In this document: positions 24,118-34,905 of the stretch, in pieces | How positions within the stretch are numbered: the stretch's first letter is position 1 | How the letters are laid out: each line of letters begins with the position of its first letter | Origin: Pyronema omphalodes | Lineage: Eukaryota; Ascomycota; Pezizomycetes; Pezizales; Pyronemataceae | DNA: 64,000 nucleotides | NCBI GenBank assembly: GCA_024516155.1 | Contig: JAJJXM010000044.1 | Location: 248,001 to 312,000 of the forward strand | Reading direction: 5' to 3' | The notes under the pieces: generated by a model | The model's input: only the letters and a program-made list of their open reading frames with translations | What the model was told of the DNA's origin: nothing | The model's database searches: none | Program-made: the position numbers and the translations under genes

Positions 24118-24593
24118 ATGGTGAGGTATAGAGAGCGGGTTATTAGGGACAGAAGGGAGTTAATTTGTAATGTGCTGCACTTTAATGCTCGCTACCGCTT
24201 GCTGCGTTGTCCATATTGCGATTGTTAAATAAAGTTTGGGCTTTAAAGTTGAAGATATATTGTCACTGTTTGTTTTAATTATCTTTCCATCACCACCAAA
24301 ACCTATTATTTCTTCGTATATATTCACAGCATTCATCTATTCGTTACTCAGCCTGAACCACATACATAGGTCCCACAGCTCAGTCAGCCAACCCCCTTTC
24401 TCCGTCCCCACCTGCCCCGCATTCTGTTTGAAACACCCATCCACGCGCAGTTCCCGCGGAAGCTAAAACAGAATAGACGCCAAGCAAAGCCCTCGTTGAG
24501 CCGCACCTTTAACCAGCTCCATCTATTGGCCACCCGGTCCCTGCATAAAGTCAACAACTCGGCTTAGGCGGCTTTGCTTGGATTTCCCCTACG
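24118..24593. other. Intergenic between LACTB2-like and Ubp8 genes
   Basis: The 3' flank of one gene and the promoter of the next, same orientation. No coding exon seen; a CATACATAGG-type sequence and pyrimidine-rich leader precede the ATG at 24594. Confidence 0.5.
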
Positions 24594-26936
24594 ATGAGCG
24601 CGACGACGATAGTAACAACTGTACAAAAGCCGTCGGTATCGATGTCTTCTGGTCCTACTACAGCTTCTCCTAAGGTGAACAAGAATAAGAATCTACATCT
24701 ACAACCGCCAACTTTCTATGGATGCGGTAAGTTTCAAGTTTCAAGTTTCATGCAAGGAGCTTTCTTTTACAAGACAGAGTAGAGTAGTAACGATTACTCT
24801 TACTTACTTCTTTTTCTTTTCTTGATGCATCTGAAGCTGAAGTACTAATTTTTTCATCATTTCCTGGCCACAGAACATATAGGAAAACACTTCCTCAAAG
24901 ATAATAACTCATGTAGAACCTGTTATTCAAGCGCGACGCGTGTAGCTCTAGATCCAGATCGCCTTACAGTCCAAAAGTGCGCTAAGTGCAGCTACATGCT
25001 CACCCAGACCTATCTATGCATGTCATGTCCTTCTGTTCACTGTCCTGCCGACGCCAAAGATCATGCTGAATTAGAAAACCATTCCTTCGGTATAGCCATT
25101 TTCCATGTTTCCCGGGGGTGCGCAGGTGTTAAATAATATGGAATAGGGCTGACATTGAGAGAGGAAATTAGGTGTCGATTCTAGAAATGGAAACGTATTT
25201 TGCTTCATATGCAAAGACTACATCTATGATCCTTCCCTTGAGGAGATTAGGATTGAACTTGAAGCTTCAGTCGATGGTGGAGGTAAGCTCTGACTCCTGG
25301 CAAAGTCCCTTTAGAAGCTCCGGCAAAGCCCTGCGAAGCCCCACGATGCCCCTTGAAGCCCTATAAAGCCGGAAGCTATAACAAAGCTTTGATACTAAAA
25401 CTCCCGCTCTCTTAGTCCGCAAAAAGCGTCGCCTCAGCGATTACAAGCCCACCGCAGAGGACCTCAAGTCGATCGATACCCACACTACGTATGCGCCCTG
25501 CCGAGCGACCGGTCTCCGCGGCTTCCTAAACATGGGCTCAACATGCTTCATGTCTGTTGTTCTCCAAAGCCTAATTCATAATCCATTCGTTCGAAACCAC
25601 TACTTGTCAGATGGCCACAAGCGCGGGGAGTGTACGAGAACAAATTGCATGGCTTGTGCTATGGATGAGGTTTTTTCGGAGTTTTGGACTAGTGATAAAT
25701 TGGATGGGTTTGGACCGGTTAATTTGCTTACTACGTCGTGGAAATGTGAACAGGTATGTGGTGATATTATTGGAGAAGTAGGCCTTTGATATGCTAGGCG
25801 AAATGCTAATTGGATTTATGACGGCAGGCACTCGCTGGTTATCAGCAACAAGACGCTCACGAGTATCTCCAATTCCTTCTAAACCAGCTTCACTCTACAA
25901 ACAAGCCCTCCGAAGCATCCAGCGATGAGCCCGGAGAATCCGGCGCAAAGTCGAATGAGAAGCACAGCGAAAAACCAGCTCACCCAACCGATTGTAATTG
26001 TATTATCCACCGGGTCTTTTACGGGAAGCTACAATCCGACGTCACCTGTGAGGTCTGTAAAAATATCACCACAGCAGAAGACCCTGTAATGGATCTTTCA
26101 CTAGATCTGCGACTTAAGAATAAGAAGGGACAACTTGGACAGGGTGCTATTATCCAGAGCTTGCAACAGTGTCTTGCGAGATTTACTGCGACGGAAAAGT
26201 TGGATAGAGAGTATAATTGCGGGAAGTGTGAAGCACCGAGAGAAGCAACTAAGCAGCTTACGGTTAAGAGATTGCCTCCGGTGTTGTGTATTCAACTCAA
26301 GGTATGTGTATTGACGGTTGAGGAGCTTGTCAAAGACCTTTTAAAGATCTGTTGGAGACCTGTTGAAAAATTGTCGGGAGTACTGTTAATTGGATAACGT
26401 AATAGCTAACACCTTTTAGCGGTTTGAGCACTCCTCCAATACATCCTCAAAAATCGACGCCCCTATCAGGTTTCCGTTGGAATTAGATATGACACCCTAC
26501 ACAACTCGTGCAAAACGGAAAGCAAAAGCAGCAACTGGGCTCCCCGGTCAGGTGCTTTATGATCTACTAAGTGTTGTCGTACATAAAGGAGAGATTAATT
26601 CGGGGCATTATATTTGTTATTGTAGGGACAAAGAACAGGTACGACTTCCTCCGGGTGGGTGAATGGGTGGAGTATGGAGGAGAGGATTTGTCTGGAGGGA
26701 GCTGGTTAGTTAGAAGATCCGAGAAGGGATGGAGCTTAGTGTATTAGTTGTATGGTCCGAAGTTGAAAGAGGAGAGATGGATTTCAGAGTACTTGCTTTG
26801 GGATTTTGGGATAGTTTTACTGACCTGACAATAGTGGTTCCAGTTCGATGATTCAGTAGTTACTTTGGCAACTGAGAAGCAAGTTCTACAAGCCCAAGCA
26901 TATTTGTTAGTCTACGTCACTCGAACGATAAGCTAG
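24594..26936 (+). CDS. UBP8: Ubiquitin-specific protease Ubp8, SAGA deubiquitinase subunit
   Basis: Seven exons: 24594-24726, 24874-25089, 25172-25282, 25416-25753, 25828-26301, 26420-26638 and 26835-26936; 530 residues. Ubp8 removes ubiquitin from histone H2B within SAGA, together with Sgf11, Sgf73 and Sus1. The N-terminal ZnF-UBP domain (about residues 40-125) has the expected Cys/His set (CEHIGKH, CRTCY, CAKCSYM, CMSCPSVHCP, HSFGVDSRNGNVFCFICKDY). The USP core follows: GFLNMGSTCFM with catalytic Cys197, where GSTC rather than GNTC is normal for Ubp8. Next come QQDAHEYLQFLL, two CxxC zinc pairs (CEVC, CGKC), and INSGHYICYC with catalytic His487 and Asp502/503 in WFQFDD. The third intron (25283-25415) carries short repeated AAGCCC-like motifs. 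Start is the first ATG in phase. Confidence 0.96.
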
Positions 26937-27884
26937 CTAGAGTAACGGTGCGTCTCTCCTCATGATTCCTTCCTTTTATGAATTACTGAATTTCATGACT
27001 AGGAGCATTTTACGGTGCATTTTCCCCCATTTTATTGGAGTTTCAAGTTTAGGGTTTTTTGCTCATTTCTGCCTATGTTGTGCGTTAATCACTGCACCCA
27101 CTTGTTTTTTATCGGAGCTAAGCCGGAAGGAAAAACGGCTGGAATGGGGGCGTTTTGGATTTTGGATTTTGAATTTTGTCTTGCATCTGTATTTTAGGCT
27201 GCGTTTTCTTTGATGATTGACTCATTGTGGCATGCTGCTACGACATATTCTTATTTTCCTTCTGTTCATGTTTGAATTGTTTCATGGAGATAATAGTTAG
27301 GGCCTAGGGTTTCTGGTGCCCTTAAGCAGTTCTTATATTTTGCCCCTATAGCATCAAGTGCCGCAGAAAAAAAAAGAAACAGAAATAAGAGAAGCCTAGC
27401 TTGCCAAATGCAACCCATCGCGTGATTTCTGATGATCCACAACCAATTCTGGAACCGCGCTGAATCTGTTAGTAGTTAGCTTGGCAAAGCCGCAAAGCTG
27501 CCCCTCCCCCGCGTTTTTTTTGGGGCGCCCGTTTTTCGTAAAACGTTTACGTAGCACACGCGCTCTGAACATTTTCTCCAACAACCCACACACACACCCA
27601 CTCACAAAAACGCGTCAACCACAGGCAAAAAGACAGTTATGACTTTTGAGGACGACGAGGAACTTCAGTAATTACGCCCTCCCCGCCTTGAGTTTTTGCT
27701 TTAGTTTGCGCTTTGATTTGCACCAGTATTTCTACACAACAGAAAAGAACCTTTAGTTCCCCTGCGAAAAGTTGCGAATCAGTTACTCGTTACGATCCAG
27801 TTGCTTTGTTGCTTTTTTGTTGCGGCGTAGATTTGGCATATAATCACCTACCGAAATTACGAAGTTTCCCCTACTGCTTGGACT
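26937..27884. other. Intergenic region after Ubp8
   Basis: No gene supported. T-rich 3' flank, then a C/G-rich patch at about 27480-27610. The minus-strand open frame at 27396-27605 is not convincing. Confidence 0.5.
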
Positions 27885-28050
27885 CGATATACACTTCGAA
27901 TACACCTCGCCGCATCACGTCTTCACAATATCCCTTATACCATTTTCACCTTTTCTCACGATATATACTTCGAATATACCTGGAGGCGAACCTGGTTACA
28001 TCTTCACCATAATATTCCCTATACCATTTACATATTTTCACAATTTCCCA
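27885..28050 (+). repeat. Diverged direct repeat upstream of the Efm5 gene
   Basis: Copies at 27885-27958 and 27959-28050 share CGATATAxACTTCGAATAxACCT, then a CATCTTCAC/CGTCTTCAC segment, then ATACCATTT...TTTTC. A third partial copy starts at 28051 with CGATAGAGCTTCAAGTATA. The repeats sit 570-740 bases ahead of the start codon in a CA/TA-rich leader-like region. Confidence 0.65.
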
Positions 28051-28624
28051 CGATAGAGCTTCAAGTATATCTTATACCCTCTATACACTACACACTACTC
28101 ACAAACCTCCTACTCACGCATATCCTACTACCCGTTGTTCTTAACATAGCTGCCATATTGGACTCGGCTTCTACCCCGGTTGATTTACATCTACATCTAC
28201 ATCGAAATCCCATCACTCGCCGCGTTTATACTACACTACACTACATACACTACACATTCCCGCCCCAAATAATCAAGCCCTATAGCTGCCAGATATCAGG
28301 ATACCCCTCTCACCTATATACATACGTCCTTTTGTTTTGTTTTTTTGTTTGCTGGTTTTTCGCTGGTTTGAGTTCCGTCTACAACCCTACGCAGCTATAT
28401 CGTAGGATATTCAACGCCTTACTTGATACCTTGGACTCGGCGCCTTGGACTCGCCTGCTGTTGATTTAGAATTTGCTTCGCTACGCTCCCTGGTTCCCCA
28501 GTATCCCTCAATACCCCTCAACTCGCCTCTTCAACTTATTTCACCCCTTCAACTTGTCCCAGCTTTGTTCCACCTCATCACCTCGCCATTTCACCATCAT
28601 CTCGACCCCACAGCAACCCTCAAC
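28051..28624. other. Pyrimidine-rich upstream region of the Efm5 gene
   Basis: CA-, CTA- and CT-rich sequence with TACACTACACTACATACAC-type simple repeats. It is probably promoter and 5' leader. Overlapping open frames ending at 28987 include the start of the Efm5 gene but their upstream part shows no conserved domain. Confidence 0.5.
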
Positions 28625-30744
28625 ATGATGCAAGAAACTAACCAAGATGTACCAATTAGGTTACCAGCAGACACCCTCAACCTGCTGGCAGAGTTCATGA
28701 AAGAGAAAGATGAACAGGAACGTAGATTTGAGGACTTGAAAAAGAAGGCTGAACAGGATCATGAGGATCGCATTGCTTCTATGTTGGATTTTTCGGAGGA
28801 TTGGAATCAGAGTCAGGTAGGGAATTATCACTTGCCACTTACTTGCCTGTCTATCGAATGTAGTCTCTGGGGGAAGCTGTGGAAGGAATGTGGCAGGTAT
28901 AATGGTTCACCAGTGTGGATAAAGCTTGCTACCTGCACTTTCTCCGCTTGTTCCACTTATTGTGGGTTATGGTTTTACGGGCTTTGAGCTCCAGCTCCAG
29001 ACTTCAAGCTTCTCTACGGCTTCATTACAGCTCTAGTTGAGCTACAATTTTGACAATTAAAATCACGATTACAAGCTAATGGCTAATAGTTCTGGTACGA
29101 AGACAAAACCGCCTGTGAGCTTGCCGAAAGTTTATTGGAGGGAGCTACCGACGATATGGTGATTGGACTTGTATCCGCGCCTACTGTTTATGTCAAGCTT
29201 CGGGAGTGGAAGGTATATATAAGCTTCCTTTTGTCTTGTTATTCCTTTTTGTTGTTGTTGATTGTTGCTTTTTGTTGCTCCTTTTGTTGTTGTTCATTTC
29301 ACAAGTCGGGGTAAGCGCTTCAAGATGTGAGATGCGATGCGAAATGCCGACGATGTTGGATTCCGGTGATGCTGGTGATGATGAAGATGCACCGATGGTC
29401 TGTTGTACCCATCTCGGAGTTTTGAGATGGATCGGAATGTACTCGGCATCGGCATCGGCGGAATCGGAACCGGAATCGGCATCTTAGAGGGATTTTTTTT
29501 GTCCCCTTGAATGCGGGTTTGTTGTTGGTATTGGTGGTGTTAATATCCGAGCCGAGTCTCCGGGATGAGCATATTTTTTTCTTTTGACTGGAGTTGCTCA
29601 TACTGCATGAGATCTTGGATGAACTACGCTAACATGATTTTCCTTCATTTTTCTTCGGCTCACAGCAAACCGGAAAAATCTCAAAAAACATTACCATCAA
29701 GCTCCTCGAATATGATCAGCGCTTCGCCGTCTTTAAGGATGATTTCATTGCCTATGATTTCCAGAGACCTCTACACGGTTTACCGGCTGAGTTGAAGGGA
29801 ACGTTTGATCGTGTCTTGATTGATCCGCCTTTCTTGAGTGAGGATTGTCAGACTAAGAGTAAGCCTTCTCCCTCCCCTCTTTCTTTTCCCTTTCTTTATG
29901 TTTTTTCTTTGATTGAGTCGCTGCATGAATGATGAGTGCCGGACTTTTCTGTCAAGCACCTACATAACACGTTGCGACTGCCGCTTGCTGCTTTGTATAG
30001 GTGGATTCTGAATTCTGAATTCTGAATTTCTGAATTATCACACATATGCATAATCGGCACTCGGAACCACTGCATCGCCGAAATTCCGAACCCAACCCAA
30101 TGCACGTTATAAGGCTATACTAGAGTCCTATGACATAACTTCAACCCTAGTGTTGATCTTATGAATTGCTGTCATCGGTTCTCTCGGCTTTCGGATGCGA
30201 ACCCTTTCTTCCCCTCCCCCCCTCTGATTTTTTTTTTTTTTTTTTTTTTTTTTGCTCGCTTCACACATGGCGGTAGTAATACCCTGTACGCCCTGTCAGG
30301 CGATTTTTTTTTTCATCAAGCGAAAAAAAATGATAATATCCTTGCTCTTTCTTCCCTGCAATACCAGTTCCCTACACCCACCCCTCCACCCACCCATCCA
30401 CCCTCTGTATTTTCAATCCCATCCCATCCAATCCAATCCTATCTGTCTCTAAACCTACTGCATTACTACATTCTCATCCACTAACTAACCTCTCTTCTCT
30501 TCTCATTTCTATAGCCGCCCTAACAGTCCGCTGGTTAACCAAACCATGGTCCTCCTCCCCCAACGCAACAAAAATCATGACCTGCACAGGTGAAAGAATG
30601 AAAGACGTTGTACGGAAACTTTATAAACAGGCCGGTTTACAAATGACTACCCTAGAGGTTAAACATGCCAATCAGCTTAATAATGATTTTAGGTGCTATG
30701 CTAATTGGGAGAATGGGTTGTGGAGGTTTAGGATGGAGGAGTAG
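28625..30744 (+). CDS. EFM5: eEF1A lysine methyltransferase Efm5 (EEF1AKMT1)
   Basis: Four exons: 28625-28816, 29090-29212, 29666-29858 and 30515-30744; 245 residues. Efm5 trimethylates a lysine near the N-terminus of elongation factor 1A in the cytosol, using S-adenosylmethionine. The joined protein has the N6AMT2-type order. First comes an acidic/coiled N-terminus (LLAEFMKEKDEQERRFEDL), then FWYEDKTACELAESLLEG. IGLVSAPTVYVKL, LLEYDQRFAVF and YDFQRPLHGLP follow, and then the methyltransferase motif IV DPPF at residues 158-161 within LIDPPFLSEDCQTKTALTVRW. The end, HANQLNNDFRCYANW, is family-typical. Introns are long for this window (273, 453 and 656 bases); the last contains a T26 tract at 30228-30253 and C-rich simple sequence. 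Confidence 0.93.
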
Positions 30745-31487
30745 ATACTGGGGGTGGGGGGGAGAGGGGGAGATGGGAGAGGGGAGAGGGATGCAGAATG
30801 GGATTTGTAGATTTGGTTATTGGTATTGGTGGGAAGTCTGTAATTTCTACGGATTCAGATTCAGTAAATAAAATAAAAGAGTCATGATATAAACACGATT
30901 ACAGTTACAATGCTGGATATGGTAGTTCTTGCTTTGTAGATAAATATCGACGGGGTTTATCGGATTTTATGATGCGGTGGGTTTATTGTGGGTTTATTGT
31001 GATGGGTGATAGGTGACATGGGATGGCTTACACAATGCATATGTGCATATCTGCATACATATCTCGAACATTATCAGTTTTGTCATCGTCGAGGCGTCGT
31101 GGGGTTGTAATGGTGGGCTTTGTAATTACATTACACATATTGGCACCACTATGTAGTAGGCAGACATCGGGATCTAGTTCAACCGTGTATGACTCTATGA
31201 CTCTATGGTTATATATATGCACATACGGTACATACGGTACATATTATACATATGGTACATATGGTACATACCATACATACGGTACATGCTATACGGAGTT
31301 TTTGTTTTCATCCCCGTAGTTGGAAAGAGCCATATACAGTATAGTATATACCATACCATGACATATGACATACAGCACAGTTATACCATATATGTCAAAG
31401 TATTGTCAAGCGAGCAGACTCCAATCGAATTGTATTGAAGATCAACTACTATCCCTATCCCTATCCTTGTTTTTTCTCACCTCATTT
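30745..31487. other. Intergenic with TACGGTACA-type microsatellite
   Basis: No gene. A degenerate repeat of TACGGTACA/TATGGTACA runs at about 31220-31290, followed by ATACC/ATATG-rich sequence to about 31395. The right end carries the left copy of the LINE target duplication. Confidence 0.6.
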
Positions 31488-31696
31488 TCATATTCATGCC
31501 ATCCTCCACCTTTCTTACTGGACGACCCTACGTTCTGCAGAAAGAGCACCGAAACCACCGATTTTTCCATTGGATTCGGACTCTCAGCACTCGGCTGCGT
31601 ACCTCTGTGAAGTTCCAGAGAGACTCACGTAGATTTCGTCGATTTCTATCGTGAAACCAGAGTTACCCTTCCTCTTGGCGTTCCTGACCAAGCGAA

Positions 31697-32947
31697 ATGC
31701 CACGGAAACACCGCTCGCATAACGCCGCACGACTGAAACAGTCAGGCAACGCCTTTCACGCACTTGGAGACCTTCCTCTCGATGAGACCAATCCTACTCT
31801 TGATGGAAGCAACAATGGAGATGACGATGATGAATTGTCACTCTTGCAGGTTCTTCGGACAACGAATGCGACCCTGGCAAAAACAGCTTTCCTATGGGGT
31901 GACACGACAAAAGAAATGGTGAATTATATCCATAGAACCTCGGAGACAACAAAAGAAATCCGTGATACAATTGTCCGGATGGATGAATGTACCAATGCAC
32001 ACCTCGAGCACTTCAACAATATGTTAGAAGGTACCCTGAAGCAGATGGAGGCAGTGTTGTCTGAGAACACTATACTGCGCCAGGCGAATGAGGCCTCCAG
32101 AGCAGAAACGGCAGCCCTCAAAGTTGCCGTGGACGCCCTCACACAGAAATTCGACGAGCACACAGCAAAGTCAGCCCCTCCCTCCCCGGAGATCATGGCC
32201 CCCTCTGCCTCAATGGAGGAGATGACAACGCAACTGTCCATCGTACACAATGATATCCAAGATGTCTTGGATGCTGTTCTCAACCCGAACACTAAGAGAA
32301 AGCGACGCTCCGGCCATCAAGACATCGAACCAACATCTGACACAACCCAACGACTAATGACCCATAAACAACGACGCAATGCATCACCAGAGCATAGCTT
32401 GATGCACTCGATACATGCAACCACCACTGCCCAGGACAAACTTGATGCTCTAAAGATCAAGTATCCCCCATGTTCACCTGCCATAACCCCAACCGAAACA
32501 TTACCCAACTCTCTTCCTCAAGTATCTCCTCAGGTCACACCTCTTCCGGACGTCCCTAGCACTGCCCCTGCTGAAGGCGAAGGTTGGAAGATAGTGGAAG
32601 GCAAGACAATGCGGAGGAAGAAGAGAAGTGAACAGACAAGCAACCAGAAGGCAGCTCCAAATAACGACAATACCCCAACAACAAAGACTGGTAGGAGGGG
32701 AAAGAGCACCTACCAACCCAAACCAACGACTACTCCCACAAAGAAAACCTGGGCAGAGGTTGTCAAAAGTGGAGGAATTAATGTCCAGATTGTCTTAGGC
32801 AATGACCACCTTCAACTAATCACACCGACGACAAGAGCCCGAAGAGAGAGGCAAGGAGGGGCAGCACGAAGGCTCAAAAAGAAGGCCCGAGCAGGCGGAG
32901 GGACGGAGGAGGAGAGAAGGGGAAGAAGTAGCCCGGCAGTAGTATAA
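31697..32947 (+). CDS. LINE ORF1-like (gag-type) protein
   Basis: An uninterrupted frame of 416 residues. The N-terminal half is acidic then heptad-like, with long helical stretches at about residues 45-160 that suggest a coiled-coil multimerisation domain. The middle is Pro/Thr-rich and basic (TKRKRRSG, RRKKRSEQ). Near the C-terminus KKTWAEVVKSGG and GINVQIVLGN resemble fungal LINE ORF1 proteins, and the end is extremely Arg/Lys/Gly-rich. I see no zinc knuckle of the CCHC type, which many ORF1 proteins carry. The protein would bind RNA nonspecifically in the family model. It lies inside the element bounded by the 15-base duplication. An unrelated host gene is possible but less likely given that context. 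Confidence 0.7.
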   Translation: MPRKHRSHNAARLKQSGNAFHALGDLPLDETNPTLDGSNNGDDDDELSLLQVLRTTNATLAKTAFLWGDTTKEMVNYIHRTSETTKEIRDTIVRMDECTNAHLEHFNNMLEGTLKQMEAVLSENTILRQANEASRAETAALKVAVDALTQKFDEHTAKSAPPSPEIMAPSASMEEMTTQLSIVHNDIQDVLDAVLNPNTKRKRRSGHQDIEPTSDTTQRLMTHKQRRNASPEHSLMHSIHATTTAQDKLDALKIKYPPCSPAITPTETLPNSLPQVSPQVTPLPDVPSTAPAEGEGWKIVEGKTMRRKKRSEQTSNQKAAPNNDNTPTTKTGRRGKSTYQPKPTTTPTKKTWAEVVKSGGINVQIVLGNDHLQLITPTTRARRERQGGAARRLKKKARAGGGTEEERRGRSSPAVV

Positions 32948-33224
32948 GGCCCAAGAAAAGAAAAAAGAAAAAAAAAAAAGGATTTAGATGTGAAGGGAAG
33001 AGAAGAGGAATGAGGTGAATGACTAGGCGGAATAATAATTGAGCGTACAGGGCTCTAGACTATATTGACGCGAAAGAAAATCAGCATGGAGAACACCAGG
33101 GTGCTGTGGCCCCAAACAATGAAGAATGCTCTGGGGCTTTTCCCAGTAGGCCTCCGGGATTACAGACCGGGGCCTAAAGATGTATATAAACACAGACCAC
33201 GTCATAACCTTACGGTTGGGAACG

Positions 33225-33248
33225 TTTAAGAATCAATCAATCAATCAA
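33225..33248 (+). repeat. AATC tail at the 3' end of the LINE derivative
   Basis: Four or so AATC units directly precede the right target duplication, in the place where LINE elements end with a short tandem repeat. Confidence 0.75.
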
Positions 33249-33263
33249 TCATATTCATGCCAT

Positions 33264-34905
33264 ATTCATATTCATCATGTACTATATCGTATCGACAGCA
33301 TAGTATAGTATAGTATAGTACAGGACAGGACAGGACAGTATCAACATCCCAATACCAATACCAAATACTTGTATAGTCCCATCCTTTGTACTTCCTTTGA
33401 ATTATTAATCAACCGGAGAATTTCTTCCCTTCTACCTGTTGCTTGTTTCTTTTCGCTTGTTGCTTTTCGCCTGTTGCCTGTTGCTTGTTGCCTATTGCCT
33501 ATTCTCAGCGTTATCTTGACTCCCGCGTGGTTGTCAACAAATCAATAATCCACAAATCCACAAATCAATAAATTATAATCAACAAATCCGACAGCGTGGC
33601 ACCGTCCATGTGCTCTTTGGATGCTCTGATGGTTGGTACGAGTAGCGTACGCCGTACACTAGCACGACACCACACGCTACGAGCTACAGGCAGGCAGGCA
33701 TCATGGTGCTAGGTTACAGGTCTGTATGCACGTTGCGGGATGACCGCATACCATACCATACCATACCATACGAGGTGTATGTATGTAACAGTCGTGTAAC
33801 GGGTAACATAAATTCCGAATTCCGAATTCCGACGACGACGGACGACGGATGATTTCGTGATTTGCGATTTTGCGATTTCGTGATGATTCTTTTCAAGACG
33901 AGACGAGACGAGACGAGACGAGACAAGAGGGAATAGATAACTTAAGGGGATGAAATTAAAGAATTAAAGATACCAGATGAAAAGAATACATAGCTTGAGT
34001 CTTGAGTCTTAATTTCTTGGGTTCTGGGGTTGTGGTTCTCGAACTTGCCTTTTCGGATGACGACATTCATACCGAGACTGTGGCCTGCCAATCCACTTGG
34101 CTAGCAGCTGTGATGACTCCCTTCTTTTAACTCCTAACTCCCGATTCCCTCACTCCCCCACTCACTACTCTCCAATCTCTATTCTCTATTCTCTATCCTT
34201 CGTTCTCGGCATCGGCATCGGGATACCGTGGTTACTAGAATCCGAGCTGGAATTTGTGTGTATGTATGTTGGCTTACTCTATCTGGGGTAGTCACTGCAC
34301 TTACTGCACTCACTGCACTCACTACATCTTTTTTCCCTCTCTTTAATTCTCGGAAACACTGCGCCGAATATGTATGTAGAAGCAATCCAATCCAATGCAT
34401 GTGCGTTCCAGCTACAGCTACAGCTACAGCTACATACAGCAACGCAACATAGATCGGGAGATCGGGAGATCGGTCGAAAAAAAAACATGCCTGTCGTGCT
34501 GCTTTCTGGAATTGGTATAGCTTGGCTTCTGTAGTATCGATGTCCATTGTTGGCTTCCAGGTACAGTAAGGCTGGTTGTCCCTTTGATATGCCCTTGGTG
34601 TGCCTTTGGTGTGATGCGCTCAATGGGATTCGGCATGGTCAGGCTGAGTTGATGGCATGGGATGGGATGGGATAGCATGGAAAAGGAAGAATATAGATAG
34701 CATGGAACCACCCGGTCCTGACTTGCTTCCTCCATTTTGAAAGGATTTGTACTTACTTACTTACAGCTTGCCCACCCAGTATTGCAATTACAACACCGGT
34801 TTTATACTGAGAACCCTCGCGAGATTATACAGACAGTACCAACAAAAAAAAAACCTCCTCGCATTTTTGATAATCCACACTCACGATACACACACAAACT
34901 TCAAG
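33264..34905. other. Intergenic, rich in short tandem repeats
   Basis: No gene. Repeats include TAGTA and CAGGA units (about 33300-33337), TTGCCTGTTGCTTG-type repeats (about 33440-33500), ATACC (about 33747-33770), GAGAC (about 33897-33925), CTGCACTCA (about 34295-34325) and CTACAG (about 34410-34440). Open frames at 34179-34735 on the minus strand are built from these repeats. The last 200 bases should be the Ytp1-like gene promoter. Confidence 0.55.

Larger units (their letters stand above)
31488..33263 (+). mobile_element. LINE-derived insertion with ORF1 only, 15-bp target duplication
   Basis: The 15-base sequence TCATATTCATGCCAT occurs at 31488-31502 and again at 33249-33263 and flanks a 1746-base unit (31503-33248). 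That unit ends in a short AATC repeat, typical of the 3' end of fungal LINE retrotransposons inserted by target-primed reverse transcription. It holds one long open frame (31697-32947) with coiled-coil and basic regions like a LINE ORF1/gag protein. There is no endonuclease or reverse transcriptase frame. The stretch 32948-33248 serves as 3' region and includes a purine-rich tract. The intact duplication and open ORF1 suggest a recent insertion. It is best read as a non-autonomous derivative that would need an enzyme from a full-length relative. Confidence 0.8.
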
